Positions 34,549 through 43,589 of a DNA stretch of 54,784 bases are shown here, piece after piece. The stretch's first letter is position 1. The number at the start of each line of letters is the position of its first letter. This stretch comes from an uncultured Clostridia bacterium (GTDB lineage Bacteria; Bacillota; Clostridia; Lachnospirales; Anaerotignaceae). The stretch is from NCBI GenBank assembly GCA_944378105.1, contig CALWGC010000015.1, forward strand, positions 1 through 54,784, read 5' to 3'. The notes under the pieces were generated by a model. The model did no database searches, had not been told where the DNA came from, and worked only from the letters and a program-made list of their open reading frames with translations. Made by a program: the position numbers and the translations under genes.

Positions 34549-36261
34549 ATGGAAGACTATCAATATTTGACAAAACAAATGGCTCCTGCAGAAATGCTAC
34601 GGGCCATCAAAGCTTTAAACGGAAAATGGCAGATGTTAACACTCCTTGGCTGGAGCGTAGATGACATTGCCGAGAAACCTGTCATTGCCATTGCAAACAC
34701 CTGCAGTGAGATTTGCCCAGGACACGTCAATCTCCGCCAAGTGGCAGATGCCGTCAAACACGGTATCACCCAAGCCGGCGGTATCCCCGTGGAATTTGGC
34801 ACCATCGGCGTTTGCGATGTATCGCAAAATGGCTATGTCCTCCCTACCAGAGATGTCATTTGCGACAGCATCGAGCTGATGGTAGGTGCCCACGAATTTG
34901 ACGGACTGGTGCTTTTGGGCTCCTGCGATAAGATTGTGCCCGGTATGTTGATGGCCGCCGCCCGTTGTAATCTCCCTACCATCATGGTCACCGGCGGTCC
35001 CTCTTTGGGTGGGCCGACCTTTCAGGGCCGGCCAAAAACAGAAAATACGGCAGCATACGAGGCCTGGGGCATGTATCAGGCCGGTAAGCTTCCCCTGGAA
35101 GATGTACTGCGTGTGACAAAAACCGTCATGCCCACCATCGGTTCTTGCTCCTATTATGGTACCGCCAACACCATGAGCTGTATCAGCGAAGCCCTAGGAC
35201 TTCAGTTGCCCGATGGCGGCGCCACACCGGCTGTCTTTGCAGACCGGCTGCGCATTGCTAAAGCCTCCGGCGTACAAATTGTGGAGCTGGTCAAAGCAAA
35301 TGTCCGTGCCCGGGATATCCTCACCTTCCCTGCGCTGCAAAACGCCATTTCCTTTTTGATGGCCACTGGCGGCAGCACCAACGCCATTCTCCATCTGACT
35401 GCCCTGGCCCATGAATTGGATATCGACGCCAAAACCATCATGGACGAATTTGACCGGCAAAGCGACGCCGTACCGCAAATTGTCCGCATTTACCCTGCCG
35501 GCACCGAAGAGTATTTGATGGAAGACTTCCATGCCAGCGGCGGCGTGCCTCGCGTGATGGAGCATTTAAAAGAATTACTGCATCTGGATGTACTGACCTG
35601 TACCAATCAAACACTGAAAGAAAATTTAGAGCAACATATCTATTGGCAGCAAAAAGAACCAAACGACGAAATCATCCGTCCCCTCTGTCGTCCTTTCCAA
35701 AAAAATGCATTGGCCATTTTGCATGGTAACCTGGCGCCCGATTCTGCCGTTTGTAAACCGGCCGGTATCCCAGACCATATGTGCTCCTTTACCGGCAAAG
35801 CCGTCTGCTTTGACTGCGAAGAGGATGCAGCGGCAGCCGTTTCTGCCCTTCAAATTCAGCCTGGCAGTGTCGTTGTCATCCGTTATGGCGGTCCAAAAGG
35901 CGAACCTGGTATGCGAGAAATGTGTAATGTCCTCAAATATATGATTGGCCAAGGCCTGGGGGATTCTGTAGCCCTCATCACCGACGGCCGGTTTTCCGGC
36001 ACCAATAACGGCTGCTTTGTGGGGCACATTTCTCCCGAAGCGGCCGAAGGCGGCCCGCTGGCTCTGGTAAAAGACGGAGATTTGATCCGCATTGACATTC
36101 CTTCCAAAACTATTGATCTCTTGGTTTCCGAAGAAGAATTGACCCTTCGCAAAGCCCAGTGGTCCTATACGCCAAAAAAAGTAAAAGGATATCTGGCCCG
36201 CTATCGCAAACTGGCTTCCAGCGCCGGTCAAGGCGCCATTTTGGCTACCGATTCCCTTTGA
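34549..36261 (+). CDS. IlvD/Edd family dehydratase (paralogue 1)
   Basis: This 570-residue protein is a dehydratase of the dihydroxy-acid / sugar-acid (IlvD/Edd) family, which uses an Fe-S cluster to remove water from 2,3-dihydroxy acids. Cluster cysteines are visible: C126 in [10 protein letters not shown] and C200 in [13 protein letters not shown], plus C52 and C56 in [10 protein letters not shown], which the second paralogue lacks. The C-terminal domain has [20 protein letters not shown]. The start MEDYQYLTK follows GGAGG by 8 bases; an in-frame ATG 17 codons earlier is not preceded by one. It is followed after 27 bases by a hydroxyacid dehydrogenase, which favours catabolism of a hydroxy or sugar acid over valine/isoleucine synthesis. 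Substrate unknown. Confidence 0.85.
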   Translation: MEDYQYLTKQMAPAEMLRAIKALNGKWQMLTLLGWSVDDIAEKPVIAIANTCSEICPGHVNLRQVADAVKHGITQAGGIPVEFGTIGVCDVSQNGYVLPTRDVICDSIELMVGAHEFDGLVLLGSCDKIVPGMLMAAARCNLPTIMVTGGPSLGGPTFQGRPKTENTAAYEAWGMYQAGKLPLEDVLRVTKTVMPTIGSCSYYGTANTMSCISEALGLQLPDGGATPAVFADRLRIAKASGVQIVELVKANVRARDILTFPALQNAISFLMATGGSTNAILHLTALAHELDIDAKTIMDEFDRQSDAVPQIVRIYPAGTEEYLMEDFHASGGVPRVMEHLKELLHLDVLTCTNQTLKENLEQHIYWQQKEPNDEIIRPLCRPFQKNALAILHGNLAPDSAVCKPAGIPDHMCSFTGKAVCFDCEEDAAAAVSALQIQPGSVVVIRYGGPKGEPGMREMCNVLKYMIGQGLGDSVALITDGRFSGTNNGCFVGHISPEAAEGGPLALVKDGDLIRIDIPSKTIDLLVSEEELTLRKAQWSYTPKKVKGYLARYRKLASSAGQGAILATDSL

Positions 36262-36288
36262 TTATCTGCCCATAAGGAGGTTATTGCT

Positions 36289-37245
36289 ATGATTTTATCC
36301 ATCGCCGCCCTTTCTGATGACCTACTGCATTCTGTTGCCGAAAAAACCGGAGAAGAAATCCTGGTCTGTGACTATCAAACTCAAAAAGAAAAAGCGCTCT
36401 CCCTCATCCCCAAGGCAGAAATTTTAATCACCTGGGGAGCGCCGGTCAACCAGGGATTATTTCAGGAACTGGATGATTTTTCCTTCCGCTGGCTCTTTTC
36501 CCTCAGCGTCGGCGTAGACCGTCTGCCCTTTGACCGCTTAATTCAAAAAGGAACCATGGTTTCCAATATCCGGGGCGTGCTCAATTCCAACATTGCCGAG
36601 CAGGTACTGGGTGTCATGATTGCCTTTAGCCGCAATTTAAAAACATCCTTTGCCAATCAGCAGAAAAAATATTGGCAAAAACCCTTGGCCGTCCAGGAAC
36701 TGACCGGAAAAACATTCTGCATCATCGGCGCCGGCAGCATCGGCAGCGAAATTGCCAGAAAAGCCAAAGCCTTTGACATGCACACCATTGGCGTAGACCT
36801 GTTTCCAAAGCCAATGCCTCACTTTGACGAAGTGCGCCCCATGAAAGACCTGGCCGAGGTGTTATCTATGGCCGATTACTGCATTGTCATGACGCCTTTA
36901 ACCAAGCAGACCTATCACCTCATTGGCCAAAAAGAATTTACCGCCATGAAACAAAGCTGCATTTTCTTAAATTACTCCAGAGGCGATGTGGTGGATGAAG
37001 CGGCACTCATCGAAGCACTAACCAATCATACCATTGCCGGAGCGGCCCTAGACGTATTCCATCAGGAACCATTGCCAAACGATAACCCTCTTTGGTCCAT
37101 GGATCAGGTCCTTGTTACGCCCCATTGCGCCGGGGATAGTCCTTTGGTACTGAGCCGAGCCATGGATTTGTTTGCAAACAGTCTGCTTCAGTACCGTCAG
37201 GGGAAACCTGTTCCAAATCTCATCGATTTGACACGGGGATATTAA
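36289..37245 (+). CDS. D-2-hydroxyacid dehydrogenase
   Basis: This 318-residue NAD(P)-dependent enzyme belongs to the D-isomer-specific 2-hydroxyacid dehydrogenases. The dinucleotide motif is GAGSIGSEIA (148-157). Catalytic residues: R231 in NYSRGDVVDE, E260 in FHQEPLP and H279 in TPHCAGD. It would interconvert a 2-keto acid and a D-2-hydroxyacid. It follows the first IlvD-like gene with a strong AAGGAGG, so a shared pathway (dehydration to a keto acid, then reduction, or the reverse) is likely. The true substrate cannot be read from sequence. Confidence 0.9.
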   Translation: MILSIAALSDDLLHSVAEKTGEEILVCDYQTQKEKALSLIPKAEILITWGAPVNQGLFQELDDFSFRWLFSLSVGVDRLPFDRLIQKGTMVSNIRGVLNSNIAEQVLGVMIAFSRNLKTSFANQQKKYWQKPLAVQELTGKTFCIIGAGSIGSEIARKAKAFDMHTIGVDLFPKPMPHFDEVRPMKDLAEVLSMADYCIVMTPLTKQTYHLIGQKEFTAMKQSCIFLNYSRGDVVDEAALIEALTNHTIAGAALDVFHQEPLPNDNPLWSMDQVLVTPHCAGDSPLVLSRAMDLFANSLLQYRQGKPVPNLIDLTRGY

Positions 37246-37265
37246 AGCAAAAAAACAAAAATAGG

Positions 37266-37294
37266 TTTCTATTTTCGCCAAAGGCATTTATAAT
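37266..37294 (+). promoter_or_regulatory. Possible promoter of LysR gene
   Basis: TTTCTA, 17 bases and a perfect TATAAT, 40 bases before the LysR-type gene. The -35 box is weak. Confidence 0.5.
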
Positions 37295-37334
37295 AGAATA
37301 AGAACGTATTATCCAAATTGCCTAGGAGGAACCT

Positions 37335-38243
37335 ATGAACATAGACAGTATGCAAATTGAAAGCTTTTTGGTGGTGGCCAAACATTTGAATTTTTCCAAA
37401 GCCGCCGCAGAACTATACCTGACTCAGCCTGTATTAAGCCGCAGAATTTCTAAACTGGAAGGAGAACTGGGCGTCACTCTCTTTGACCGTACACAACGAA
37501 CATTAAAGCTAACACCAGAAGGAGTCATCCTCCAAACCTTCTTTCAAGAAAAAAAACAGGAATTCCAATCTATTTTAGCTAAAATTGACCAAACAAAACA
37601 GTTGGTCCAACGAAAAATCCGGATTGGAATCTGTGAAGGACTGGATCTTTCCACTTATTTTCAAAAAATTAACAGAGAATGGAAAAAACGAAATCCCAAA
37701 ACAGAGCTGGAATTTGATTCCATTCCCGTTGATTCTTTGATTGAAAAATTTAAACAAGGTTTCTATGATGTCATTTTAATTTTTTTTACCACCATCGGTT
37801 GTTATCAAAACAGTGGCATCATCAACAAAATTAAGATCCAAGAATTTTTGGAAGTGCATCAATGCGTTCTTTTTTCCAAAAACAATCCCCTGTTTGAAAA
37901 GGACCCTTTGTCCTTCACCGATTTTGCCTCCCAAACGCTTTATTGCCTGAAAAAGGACCATGTGCCACAAAAAATTTTATCCCACAGCGATTTATTGGCC
38001 AAATATGGCATTCAGCCAAAGGTCCAATTTCTTTCCAGTCTGGACGCCATCACCATGGCCTTGCAAATGGGCGAAGGTTTTGCCATTTCTGATAATCACG
38101 AACGGATTTTAAATAACAAGGACATTGCCTTTTTCAATTTGCCAGAAACACTTTCCATTAGCATTGTCACCAAGGAACATCCGCCGTTATTTTTGTCACA
38201 ATTTCTCTCTTTATGCCAGCAAAAAGAACTGTTTCAACCATAA
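37335..38243 (+). CDS. LysR-family transcriptional regulator
   Basis: The protein has 302 residues. The N-terminal winged helix-turn-helix (1-60) reads IESFLVVAKHLNFSKAAAELYLTQPVLSRRISKLE, and the effector domain (about 90-295) has the usual two-lobe fold. It follows the dehydratase/dehydrogenase pair on the same strand, so it may regulate that operon, though LysR genes more often lie divergent to their targets. The codons are more AT-rich than in the neighbours. AGGAGGAACCT precedes the start. Confidence 0.92.
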   Translation: MNIDSMQIESFLVVAKHLNFSKAAAELYLTQPVLSRRISKLEGELGVTLFDRTQRTLKLTPEGVILQTFFQEKKQEFQSILAKIDQTKQLVQRKIRIGICEGLDLSTYFQKINREWKKRNPKTELEFDSIPVDSLIEKFKQGFYDVILIFFTTIGCYQNSGIINKIKIQEFLEVHQCVLFSKNNPLFEKDPLSFTDFASQTLYCLKKDHVPQKILSHSDLLAKYGIQPKVQFLSSLDAITMALQMGEGFAISDNHERILNNKDIAFFNLPETLSISIVTKEHPPLFLSQFLSLCQQKELFQP

Positions 38244-38281
38244 ACAACGTTTTTTCGTTTCTGTTCCTCTCTGTCACGCCG

Positions 38282-38328
38282 CCATCGTTTTTGGATAACA
38301 ACAATCTAAAAACGATGGTTTTTTGTTT
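38282..38328 (+). terminator. LysR gene terminator
   Basis: A perfect 11-bp stem (CCATCGTTTTT / AAAAACGATGG), 15-base loop, then TTTTTTGTTTT. Confidence 0.85.
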
Positions 38329-38538
38329 TGTCGCTTTCTCTCTTTTTTCTTCTAATTCCCCCATTCGATTTTTTCCTTTGGTTTTTTCGTTATTTTTTGA
38401 CGGTTATAGATAAAAAGCAGTAATAAAATATACTTTCCTTATTCCTTTTTTTCTAAATTTGCCGTTTGCCGCCTTCTCTTTTGTTTGAATCTCCAAGAAA
38501 AAAATTAGAATTTTGTGCAATTATATTTTGACAAGTAA

Positions 38539-38567
38539 TTGACGAACTGCGACTCTTTTGGTACAAT
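38539..38567 (+). promoter_or_regulatory. iclR-ilvD promoter
   Basis: TTGACG, 17 bases and TACAAT, 58 bases before the IclR start. Confidence 0.72.
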
Positions 38568-38624
38568 AGTGTTGTAATCATGAATGGCGTTCAACATTAT
38601 CGGATGAAGTGAGGTTGATCAGAA

Positions 38625-39383
38625 TTGGGAAAAACAAAAAACATTCAATCTGTTGAACGTGCAATGCAGATTTTAGAGTTGTTTGAACAGGGCAATCAAG
38701 AAAAAAGCGTCAAAGAAATTGCCGAACATCTGGACTTGAGTAAAAGCACCGTGTTTGGCCTCATCAATACGCTTAATAACTTGGGCTACCTGCGACAAAA
38801 CGAAGAAAACGCCAAATATAGCCTGGGCACCCGTGTGTTGGCCCTGGGCCATGCCGTTTCGTCGGCCAATTTGTTGGCGCAAAAAGCACATCCCCACCTG
38901 CAAAAGCTTTCCTTTGACTATCAGGAAACGTGTTTGCTGGCGGTGGAAGAAAATGGGTTTGTTGTTTATATCGACAAAACCGAGTCTCCCGGCTCCATCT
39001 CCATCAACACCCGCATCGGCACCAAAAAAGAGCTGTTTTGCACCGGTGTTGGCAAATGTTTCCTGGCGTTTTTACCGCCCCAAACGGCCAATAATATCAT
39101 TGGGCTGGGGCTGAGAAAAGTAACGCCAAACACCATTGCCACCGAGCATGAGCTGGCAGAAGAGCTGCAAACCATCCATGACAAAGGCTATGCCGTCGAT
39201 CGAGAAGAATACGAACTGGGGATTCGATGTGTCGCCGCCCCTATTTTCAATAAACAAGGCGAAATCATTGCATCCTTAAGTCTCACCGGCCCTGCCGGCC
39301 GCATCCAAGCCATTCCCCTCGACCGCCTGGCCGCTTCTCTGATGGAGACCGCCAGTGCCATCACCAGAGACATGGACATTTAA
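38625..39383 (+). CDS. IclR-family transcriptional regulator
   Basis: The protein has 252 residues: an N-terminal winged helix (about 5-65, SVERAMQILELFEQ through STVFGLINTL) and the IclR effector-binding domain (about 80-250, GTKKELFCTGVGKCFLAF and RCVAAPIFNKQGEIIASLSL). IclR proteins often control uptake and breakdown of organic acids or aromatic compounds. The start is a TTG about 10 bases after GTGAGG; the next ATG is at residue 14, inside the helix-turn-helix domain, so TTG is preferred. It lies 48 bases before a second IlvD-type gene on the same strand and is its likely regulator. Confidence 0.92.
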   Translation: MGKTKNIQSVERAMQILELFEQGNQEKSVKEIAEHLDLSKSTVFGLINTLNNLGYLRQNEENAKYSLGTRVLALGHAVSSANLLAQKAHPHLQKLSFDYQETCLLAVEENGFVVYIDKTESPGSISINTRIGTKKELFCTGVGKCFLAFLPPQTANNIIGLGLRKVTPNTIATEHELAEELQTIHDKGYAVDREEYELGIRCVAAPIFNKQGEIIASLSLTGPAGRIQAIPLDRLAASLMETASAITRDMDI

Positions 39384-39431
39384 AAAGAGGCGAAAAAAAC
39401 CAAGCATTTCTTTTTTTAAGGAGGAAACAAA

Positions 39432-41105
39432 ATGGAAAAATTCCGCAGTGAAGAGTACATGGACCTGTCCTACAAAGCTTATTTCAAAGCAATGGGCTAT
39501 TCCGAAGATGAATTGGGCCACAAACCAAGAATTGGTATCGCCAACTCCTGGAACCAGTTGGTACCAGGCCATTACAATCTCAATCAAGTTGCAGAATATG
39601 TAAAACGTGGTATTTACGCTGCCGGCGGTGTTGCCTGCGAATTTGGCGTTATGGCTGCCTGCGATGGGATTGCTCAGGGCCATGTGGGGATGAAATATAT
39701 CCTGCCATCCCGTGAAATCATCTGTAACTCCGTGGAAATCATGGTTCAGGCCCATCAGCTTGACGGTGTGGTATTACTGGCCAGCTGCGATAAAATTGTA
39801 CCAGGTATGTTGATGGCTGCTGCCAGATTGAACGTACCTGCTATCTTGATTAACGGCGGCCCAATGCTGGGCGGCATCTTCTTTGACGGCAGAAAATCCG
39901 ACGGTACTTCTCCAGACGAAGCCAAGGGTATGTTGACTGCCGGCAAAATCACCCAGGACGACCTGGATAACCTGATCGACGCTTGTAACCCAGGTTGCGG
40001 TTCTTGCTCCTTCTTTGGTACCGCCAACACCATGGGCTGTGTGACCGAAGCATTGGGCATGAGCTTGACCGGTAGCGCTGTTATCCCTGCTGTTTTTGCA
40101 GAAAGACTGAGAACTGCTTATGCAACGGGCCAAAAAGCCGTTGAATTGGTGAAAAAAGACATCAAACCTCGCGATATCATCACCAAAGCTTCCATCATGA
40201 ACGCCATCAAAGCATGTACGGCTGTCTGTGGCTCCACCAACGCCGTTTTGCACTTGAGCGCCATCGCCATCGAAGCTGGTATCCGCGACATGAACGTGGT
40301 AGAAGCATTTGCAGAAGCCAACGGCATCACACCTCAGCTGGCTAGAATCAACCCAGCAAGCAACTGGAGCCTGGAAGACTTCTACTATGCCGGCGGTATG
40401 CCTCGCGTAATGCAGCACTTGGGCGATCTGTTGGATCGTTCTGTGATGACTGCCAACGCAAAAACCTTGGGTGAATCTTTGGATTCCTATAAATTCACCT
40501 ATCCAGAAAATAAAGAATTGATCCGTACCATCGATACCGCTTATGCACCAACCGGTGGTTTGGCTGTATTGAAAGGCAACCTGGCCCCAGATACCGGTAT
40601 CACCAAACCAGGCGCATTTAGCCCTACTCTGTATGAATTCACCGGTAAAGCTATCTGCTTTGACTGTGAAGAAGATGCGGAAGAAGCAATCCTGGGCGGC
40701 AAAGTAAAACCTGGCCATGTGGTGGTTGTTCGTTACGAAGGACCAAAAGGTGGCCCTGGCATGAGAGAAATGTACAAAGCCATGAAGTATCTCTACGGTA
40801 TGGGCCTGAACATGTCCACCGCTTTGATCACCGACGGCCGTTTCTCCGGCACCAACAATGGCTGCTTCGTAGGCCATATTTCTCCAGAAGCTGCTGACGG
40901 CGGCCCAATCGCCATCGTAGAAGACGGCGACGAAATTTACCTGAACGTTATGGAAGGTAAACTGGAACTGCACGTGCCAGACGAAGTCATCCAAGAAAGA
41001 CTGAAAAACTGGAAACGTCCAGAAAAGGATATTCCAAACGGCTATCTGAAACTGTACTCCAAAGTAGCTTCCTCTGCTGCAAAGGGCGCAGTGATCGACT
41101 TCTAA
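39432..41105 (+). CDS. ilvD: Dihydroxy-acid dehydratase (IlvD, paralogue 2)
   Basis: This 557-residue IlvD/Edd enzyme has the blocks [25 protein letters not shown] (C119), GCGSCSFFGTANTMG (C191) and [20 protein letters not shown]. The NSWNQLVPGH element resembles the 4Fe-4S type dihydroxy-acid dehydratases. A valine/isoleucine role is possible, but no other ilv gene is near and an IclR regulator precedes it. Codon choice (many AGA, GGT and GTT) differs from its neighbours and suggests high expression. AAGGAGGAAAC stands before the start, and a strong terminator follows. Confidence 0.88.
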   Translation: MEKFRSEEYMDLSYKAYFKAMGYSEDELGHKPRIGIANSWNQLVPGHYNLNQVAEYVKRGIYAAGGVACEFGVMAACDGIAQGHVGMKYILPSREIICNSVEIMVQAHQLDGVVLLASCDKIVPGMLMAAARLNVPAILINGGPMLGGIFFDGRKSDGTSPDEAKGMLTAGKITQDDLDNLIDACNPGCGSCSFFGTANTMGCVTEALGMSLTGSAVIPAVFAERLRTAYATGQKAVELVKKDIKPRDIITKASIMNAIKACTAVCGSTNAVLHLSAIAIEAGIRDMNVVEAFAEANGITPQLARINPASNWSLEDFYYAGGMPRVMQHLGDLLDRSVMTANAKTLGESLDSYKFTYPENKELIRTIDTAYAPTGGLAVLKGNLAPDTGITKPGAFSPTLYEFTGKAICFDCEEDAEEAILGGKVKPGHVVVVRYEGPKGGPGMREMYKAMKYLYGMGLNMSTALITDGRFSGTNNGCFVGHISPEAADGGPIAIVEDGDEIYLNVMEGKLELHVPDEVIQERLKNWKRPEKDIPNGYLKLYSKVASSAAKGAVIDF

Positions 41106-41150
41106 TCATTCCCTTAGACACCATATTTATCATTCCTTTCCTCATAAAAA

Positions 41151-41191
41151 GAAGGGCGCATCGAAATCGATGCGCCCTTCTTGCTTCGTTT
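41151..41191. terminator. Terminator of ilvD
   Basis: A perfect 13-bp stem (GAAGGGCGCATCG / CGATGCGCCCTTC) with an AAAT loop and T-rich tail. It lies between convergent transcripts and can also end the minus-strand operon coming from 44117. Confidence 0.9.
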
Positions 41192-41198
41192 TGATTTC

Positions 41199-41738
41199 TT
41201 AACTGTTTTTCCCCATCTGGAAAGCCTCTTCCAGCGCCTGATGGCCTTTGATATCTCCTACGCCGCATACGCCACCAGCAAATACCGTCCCGGCCAGGCG
41301 GGCCTTTGCAAAGCAAGAAATCCAGCCCTTGACCCCATGGATGGTGCCTTCCACCGTCTCTTCTCCATCATCGGCCGCCGTCGCCAGCAGATAGACATCC
41401 CGAAACCGGTAATTCGAAACGAATCATGCATTGGCCCGGTCCAGCATCGTTTTCATCTGTCCGCTCATGCCATAGTAATACACCGGTGTCGCAAATACCA
41501 ACACATCGGCCTGGGCCATCTTTTCCGTAATCTCATTGGCATCGTCCAGTATGACGCATTTCTTTTTGCTTTGGCAAGCCAGACAACCTTTGCAAAACCC
41601 AATGTTTTTCTTTGCCAAAGAAACCAGTTCCACCTGATGCCCGGCCTCTTTCGCCCCTTCGGCAAAAGCCTTGGCCAGGCTGTCCGAATTACCGCCCACC
41701 CGTAAACTGGTGGAAAGGATCAATACGTTTTTTTGCAT
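41199..41738 (-). pseudogene. Flavodoxin-fold NAD(P)H reductase, interrupted by one in-frame stop
   Basis: The N-terminal part (41424-41738, 104 residues) reads as an NADPH-dependent FMN reductase/flavodoxin: ILSTSLRVGGNSDSLAKAF, FCKGCLACQSKKKC and ATPVYYYGMSGQMKTMLDRA. A TGA then interrupts the frame, and the same frame continues without a shift through NYRFRDVYLLATAADDGEE and GWISCFAKARLAG to a TAA at 41199, giving the expected 179-residue length. One base change (for example TTA to TGA) would explain it. It may be a true nonsense mutation, a polymorphism or a sequencing error. A selenocysteine reading is unlikely because no cysteine is expected here. It is the last gene of the LysR-linked operon. 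Confidence 0.85.
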
Positions 41739-41782
41739 CTATCTTCTCCCCTTCTCTATTGGATCAATTCTTTTTTGTTCTT

Positions 41783-42538
41783 TCATTTCGTTTTGTCTTC
41801 CACAGGCTCCAACCATTCATTGCTGGTCTCTTCCCCTGGCACCTCGATGGCAATATGCGAAAACCAACTGTCCTCTGTTGCGCCATGCCAATGTTTTACG
41901 CCGGGCGCAATGGAAACCACATCCCCTGGGTGCAGTTTTTGCACTTCCTTGCCCCATTCTTGATAATACCCTTCTCCGGCGACACAAAGAAGAATCTGTC
42001 CGCCGCCACGTTTTGCATGGTGAACATGCCAGTTGTTTTTGCATCCTGGCTCAAAAGTGACATTGTAAATGCCCATCTGTTGGGTGCAAAGGGGCATCAG
42101 ATAGCTTTGGCCGGAAAAATAAGCCGCAAAGCCATCATTGGGTTTCCCAATGGGAAACACCATTTCCCGCCCGTAAGCCGCCTTGGCGTCTTCTTTTTCC
42201 TCTCCCGTTCCATCCTCTTTCGCCCAGACTTCCTTTGCCATGCGAAATGCTGCCCAGGCCTTGGGCCAGCCGGCATAAAAGGCCGCGTGGGTTAAAATTT
42301 CTGCAATTTCCGTCCTGGTAATGCCGTTTTTCTTAGCGCTTTCCAAATGGTAACGAAACGAAGCGTCGGTCAACCCCTGCGCCATCAAAGACACCACCGT
42401 CACCAACGACCGATCCCGCAAAGAAAGCGCCTCTTCTCTGCTCCAAACTTCTCCAAATAATACATCGTCGTTTAAGGCTGCAAAGGTGGGGGCAAAACTG
42501 CCCAAGGCCTCACGCCCTGCTGTCTGCTTTCCTGCCAT
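41783..42538 (-). CDS. Carboxymuconolactone decarboxylase-cupin fusion protein
   Basis: This 251-residue protein joins an N-terminal CMD/AhpD-like helical domain (about 15-100, SLRDRSLVTVVSLMAQG and HAAFYAGWPKAWAAF) to a C-terminal cupin (about 145-240, HVHHAKRGGGQILLCVAGEG and LHPGDVVSIAPGVKHWHGA, with metal-ligand histidines). Similar fusions are common in Bacillota next to flavodoxins and LysR regulators; their reaction is not established. The start MAGKQTAG follows AAGGAGG; 32 upstream codons, full of Lys and Arg, are not used. It lies between the 49-aa gene and the broken reductase. Confidence 0.88.
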   Translation of the reverse strand: MAGKQTAGREALGSFAPTFAALNDDVLFGEVWSREEALSLRDRSLVTVVSLMAQGLTDASFRYHLESAKKNGITRTEIAEILTHAAFYAGWPKAWAAFRMAKEVWAKEDGTGEEKEDAKAAYGREMVFPIGKPNDGFAAYFSGQSYLMPLCTQQMGIYNVTFEPGCKNNWHVHHAKRGGGQILLCVAGEGYYQEWGKEVQKLHPGDVVSIAPGVKHWHGATEDSWFSHIAIEVPGEETSNEWLEPVEDKTK

Positions 42539-42665
42539 GTTGGATTCCTCCTTTTTCTTTTTCCGCCTTGCCACTTTTTTCATCGGTTTCGTTCCCATTC
42601 TTTTCTTCTGCGGCAAAGCAAATAATCTAAACAATCCACTTCCCGCTGCTTTTCATGCAGTTGTC

Positions 42666-42815
42666 TTAATCATTCGGCCCGGTATTGTAATAATAAAGTC
42701 CGTTCTTGTTTTTGGTCGTTGCACGCAATAGAGGCCAAAACAGCTTCCATCCATGCTTTCTCACAGCCGCATCTTCCAAATTTTCTTCCAATGCCTGCTG
42801 CTCGTTGGGACTCAT
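42666..42815 (-). CDS. Small 49-residue protein translationally coupled to SDR
   Basis: An ATG overlapping the SDR stop as ATGA opens a 49-codon frame (begins MSPNEQQALEEN, ends YYYNTGPND). GGAG lies 7 bases before this ATG, within the last SDR codons. The product has an acidic helix-prone N-terminal half and an aromatic, basic C-terminal half (KHGWKLFWPLLRATTKNKNG), with no signal peptide. I know no family for it. Its spacing and coupling make it a credible gene that standard length cut-offs would miss. Confidence 0.68.
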   Translation of the reverse strand: MSPNEQQALEENLEDAAVRKHGWKLFWPLLRATTKNKNGLYYYNTGPND

Positions 42816-43582
42816 AAAAAGGCTCCGTTACATACCTGTAATACCTGCCCCCGTACTGCCCGGCCCATTTTGCTGGCCAAGTATAAACAAGCATAGGCCT
42901 GGTCCATGGGATCACATTCTGGCCCTGGGAAATAAACATAATGCCCGCTATACGCCAGCATTTTTGCGCCCCCAGGCTGTTGGCCAGCTTTGTTGGCCAA
43001 ATGGGCCGGCGTCACTGTGGCCCCTGGCGCCACGGCATTACAGCGAATATTAGTATCTACCAAGCGCATCGCTACGTTTTTGGTCAGTGTGTTTAACGCC
43101 CCTTTGGTGGACGTATAGGTGGCGCCACAAAATGGCCGTGTCCCATTGACCGAGGAAATATTGATCATCACGCCGTCGTTTTTCGGTAAGAAAATCTTCA
43201 GTGCTTCCCGAATATACCGCATTGGCCCGCCCAAATTGGTATTCATCACCATCATCATCCAGTCGTCGTCTGTCTCGTCAATCAGTTTCTGTTCGCCAAT
43301 ACCGGCATTGTTAATCAGGATATCCACATCGCCAAAGGTATCCAAGGCCGTTTGGAATACCCTCTTTGTGTCCTCCGTCGAGCAAACATCTGCCACCACG
43401 CCAATGGCCTTTCCTCCCTTTGCCCGAATTTCCTCCACTGCCTCTTGTAACTGGCCTTCGCCCCGGGCCGTCAAAACCACGGCGGCCCCTTCTTGCGCAA
43501 ATACTTCTGCCATCGTCCGCCCCATACCATAGCTGGCCCCGGTGATAATGGCCACTTTCTCTTTTAATAACTGTGCATCCAT
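42812..43582 (-). CDS. Short-chain dehydrogenase/reductase
   Basis: This 256-residue SDR has the NAD(P) motif TGASYGMGR (14-22), NNAG (91-94), catalytic S143/S144, and YTSTK with Y156 and K160. A proline-glycine segment near 230 (YFPGPECDPMD) is unusual for a classical SDR. The substrate is unknown. The start MDAQLLKE follows AAAGGAT; an in-frame start 17 codons further up would overlap the lipoprotein gene. It is part of the operon with the cyclophilin-like lipoprotein upstream and the 49-aa gene downstream. Confidence 0.92.
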   Translation of the reverse strand: MDAQLLKEKVAIITGASYGMGRTMAEVFAQEGAAVVLTARGEGQLQEAVEEIRAKGGKAIGVVADVCSTEDTKRVFQTALDTFGDVDILINNAGIGEQKLIDETDDDWMMMVMNTNLGGPMRYIREALKIFLPKNDGVMINISSVNGTRPFCGATYTSTKGALNTLTKNVAMRLVDTNIRCNAVAPGATVTPAHLANKAGQQPGGAKMLAYSGHYVYFPGPECDPMDQAYACLYLASKMGRAVRGQVLQVCNGAFL

Positions 43583-43589
43583 CTTCGTT

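Larger units (their letters stand above)
38244..38624. other. Gene-free region between LysR and IclR genes
   Basis: AT-rich spacer with the LysR gene terminator at its left end and the IclR promoter at its right end. Between 38330 and 38535 I see no ORF with a ribosome binding site and no structured RNA. A short inverted repeat TGAA-N5-TTCA lies at 38581-38593, just downstream of the IclR -10 box, and might be an operator. Confidence 0.5.

Noticed and set aside
39774..40994. A 406-codon open frame on the minus strand opposite the second ilvD
   Set aside because: It is exactly antisense to a highly conserved enzyme, has no ribosome binding site and reads as low-complexity shadow sequence caused by the codon bias of ilvD.
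41424..41426. TGA in the flavodoxin gene read as selenocysteine
   Set aside because: Related proteins have no cysteine at this position, and I see no bacterial SECIS-like hairpin just after it; a nonsense change is simpler.
42670..42939. An 89-codon frame overlapping the end of the SDR gene
   Set aside because: It overlaps the conserved SDR C-terminus in another frame and has no start signal; the coupled 49-codon frame fits better.
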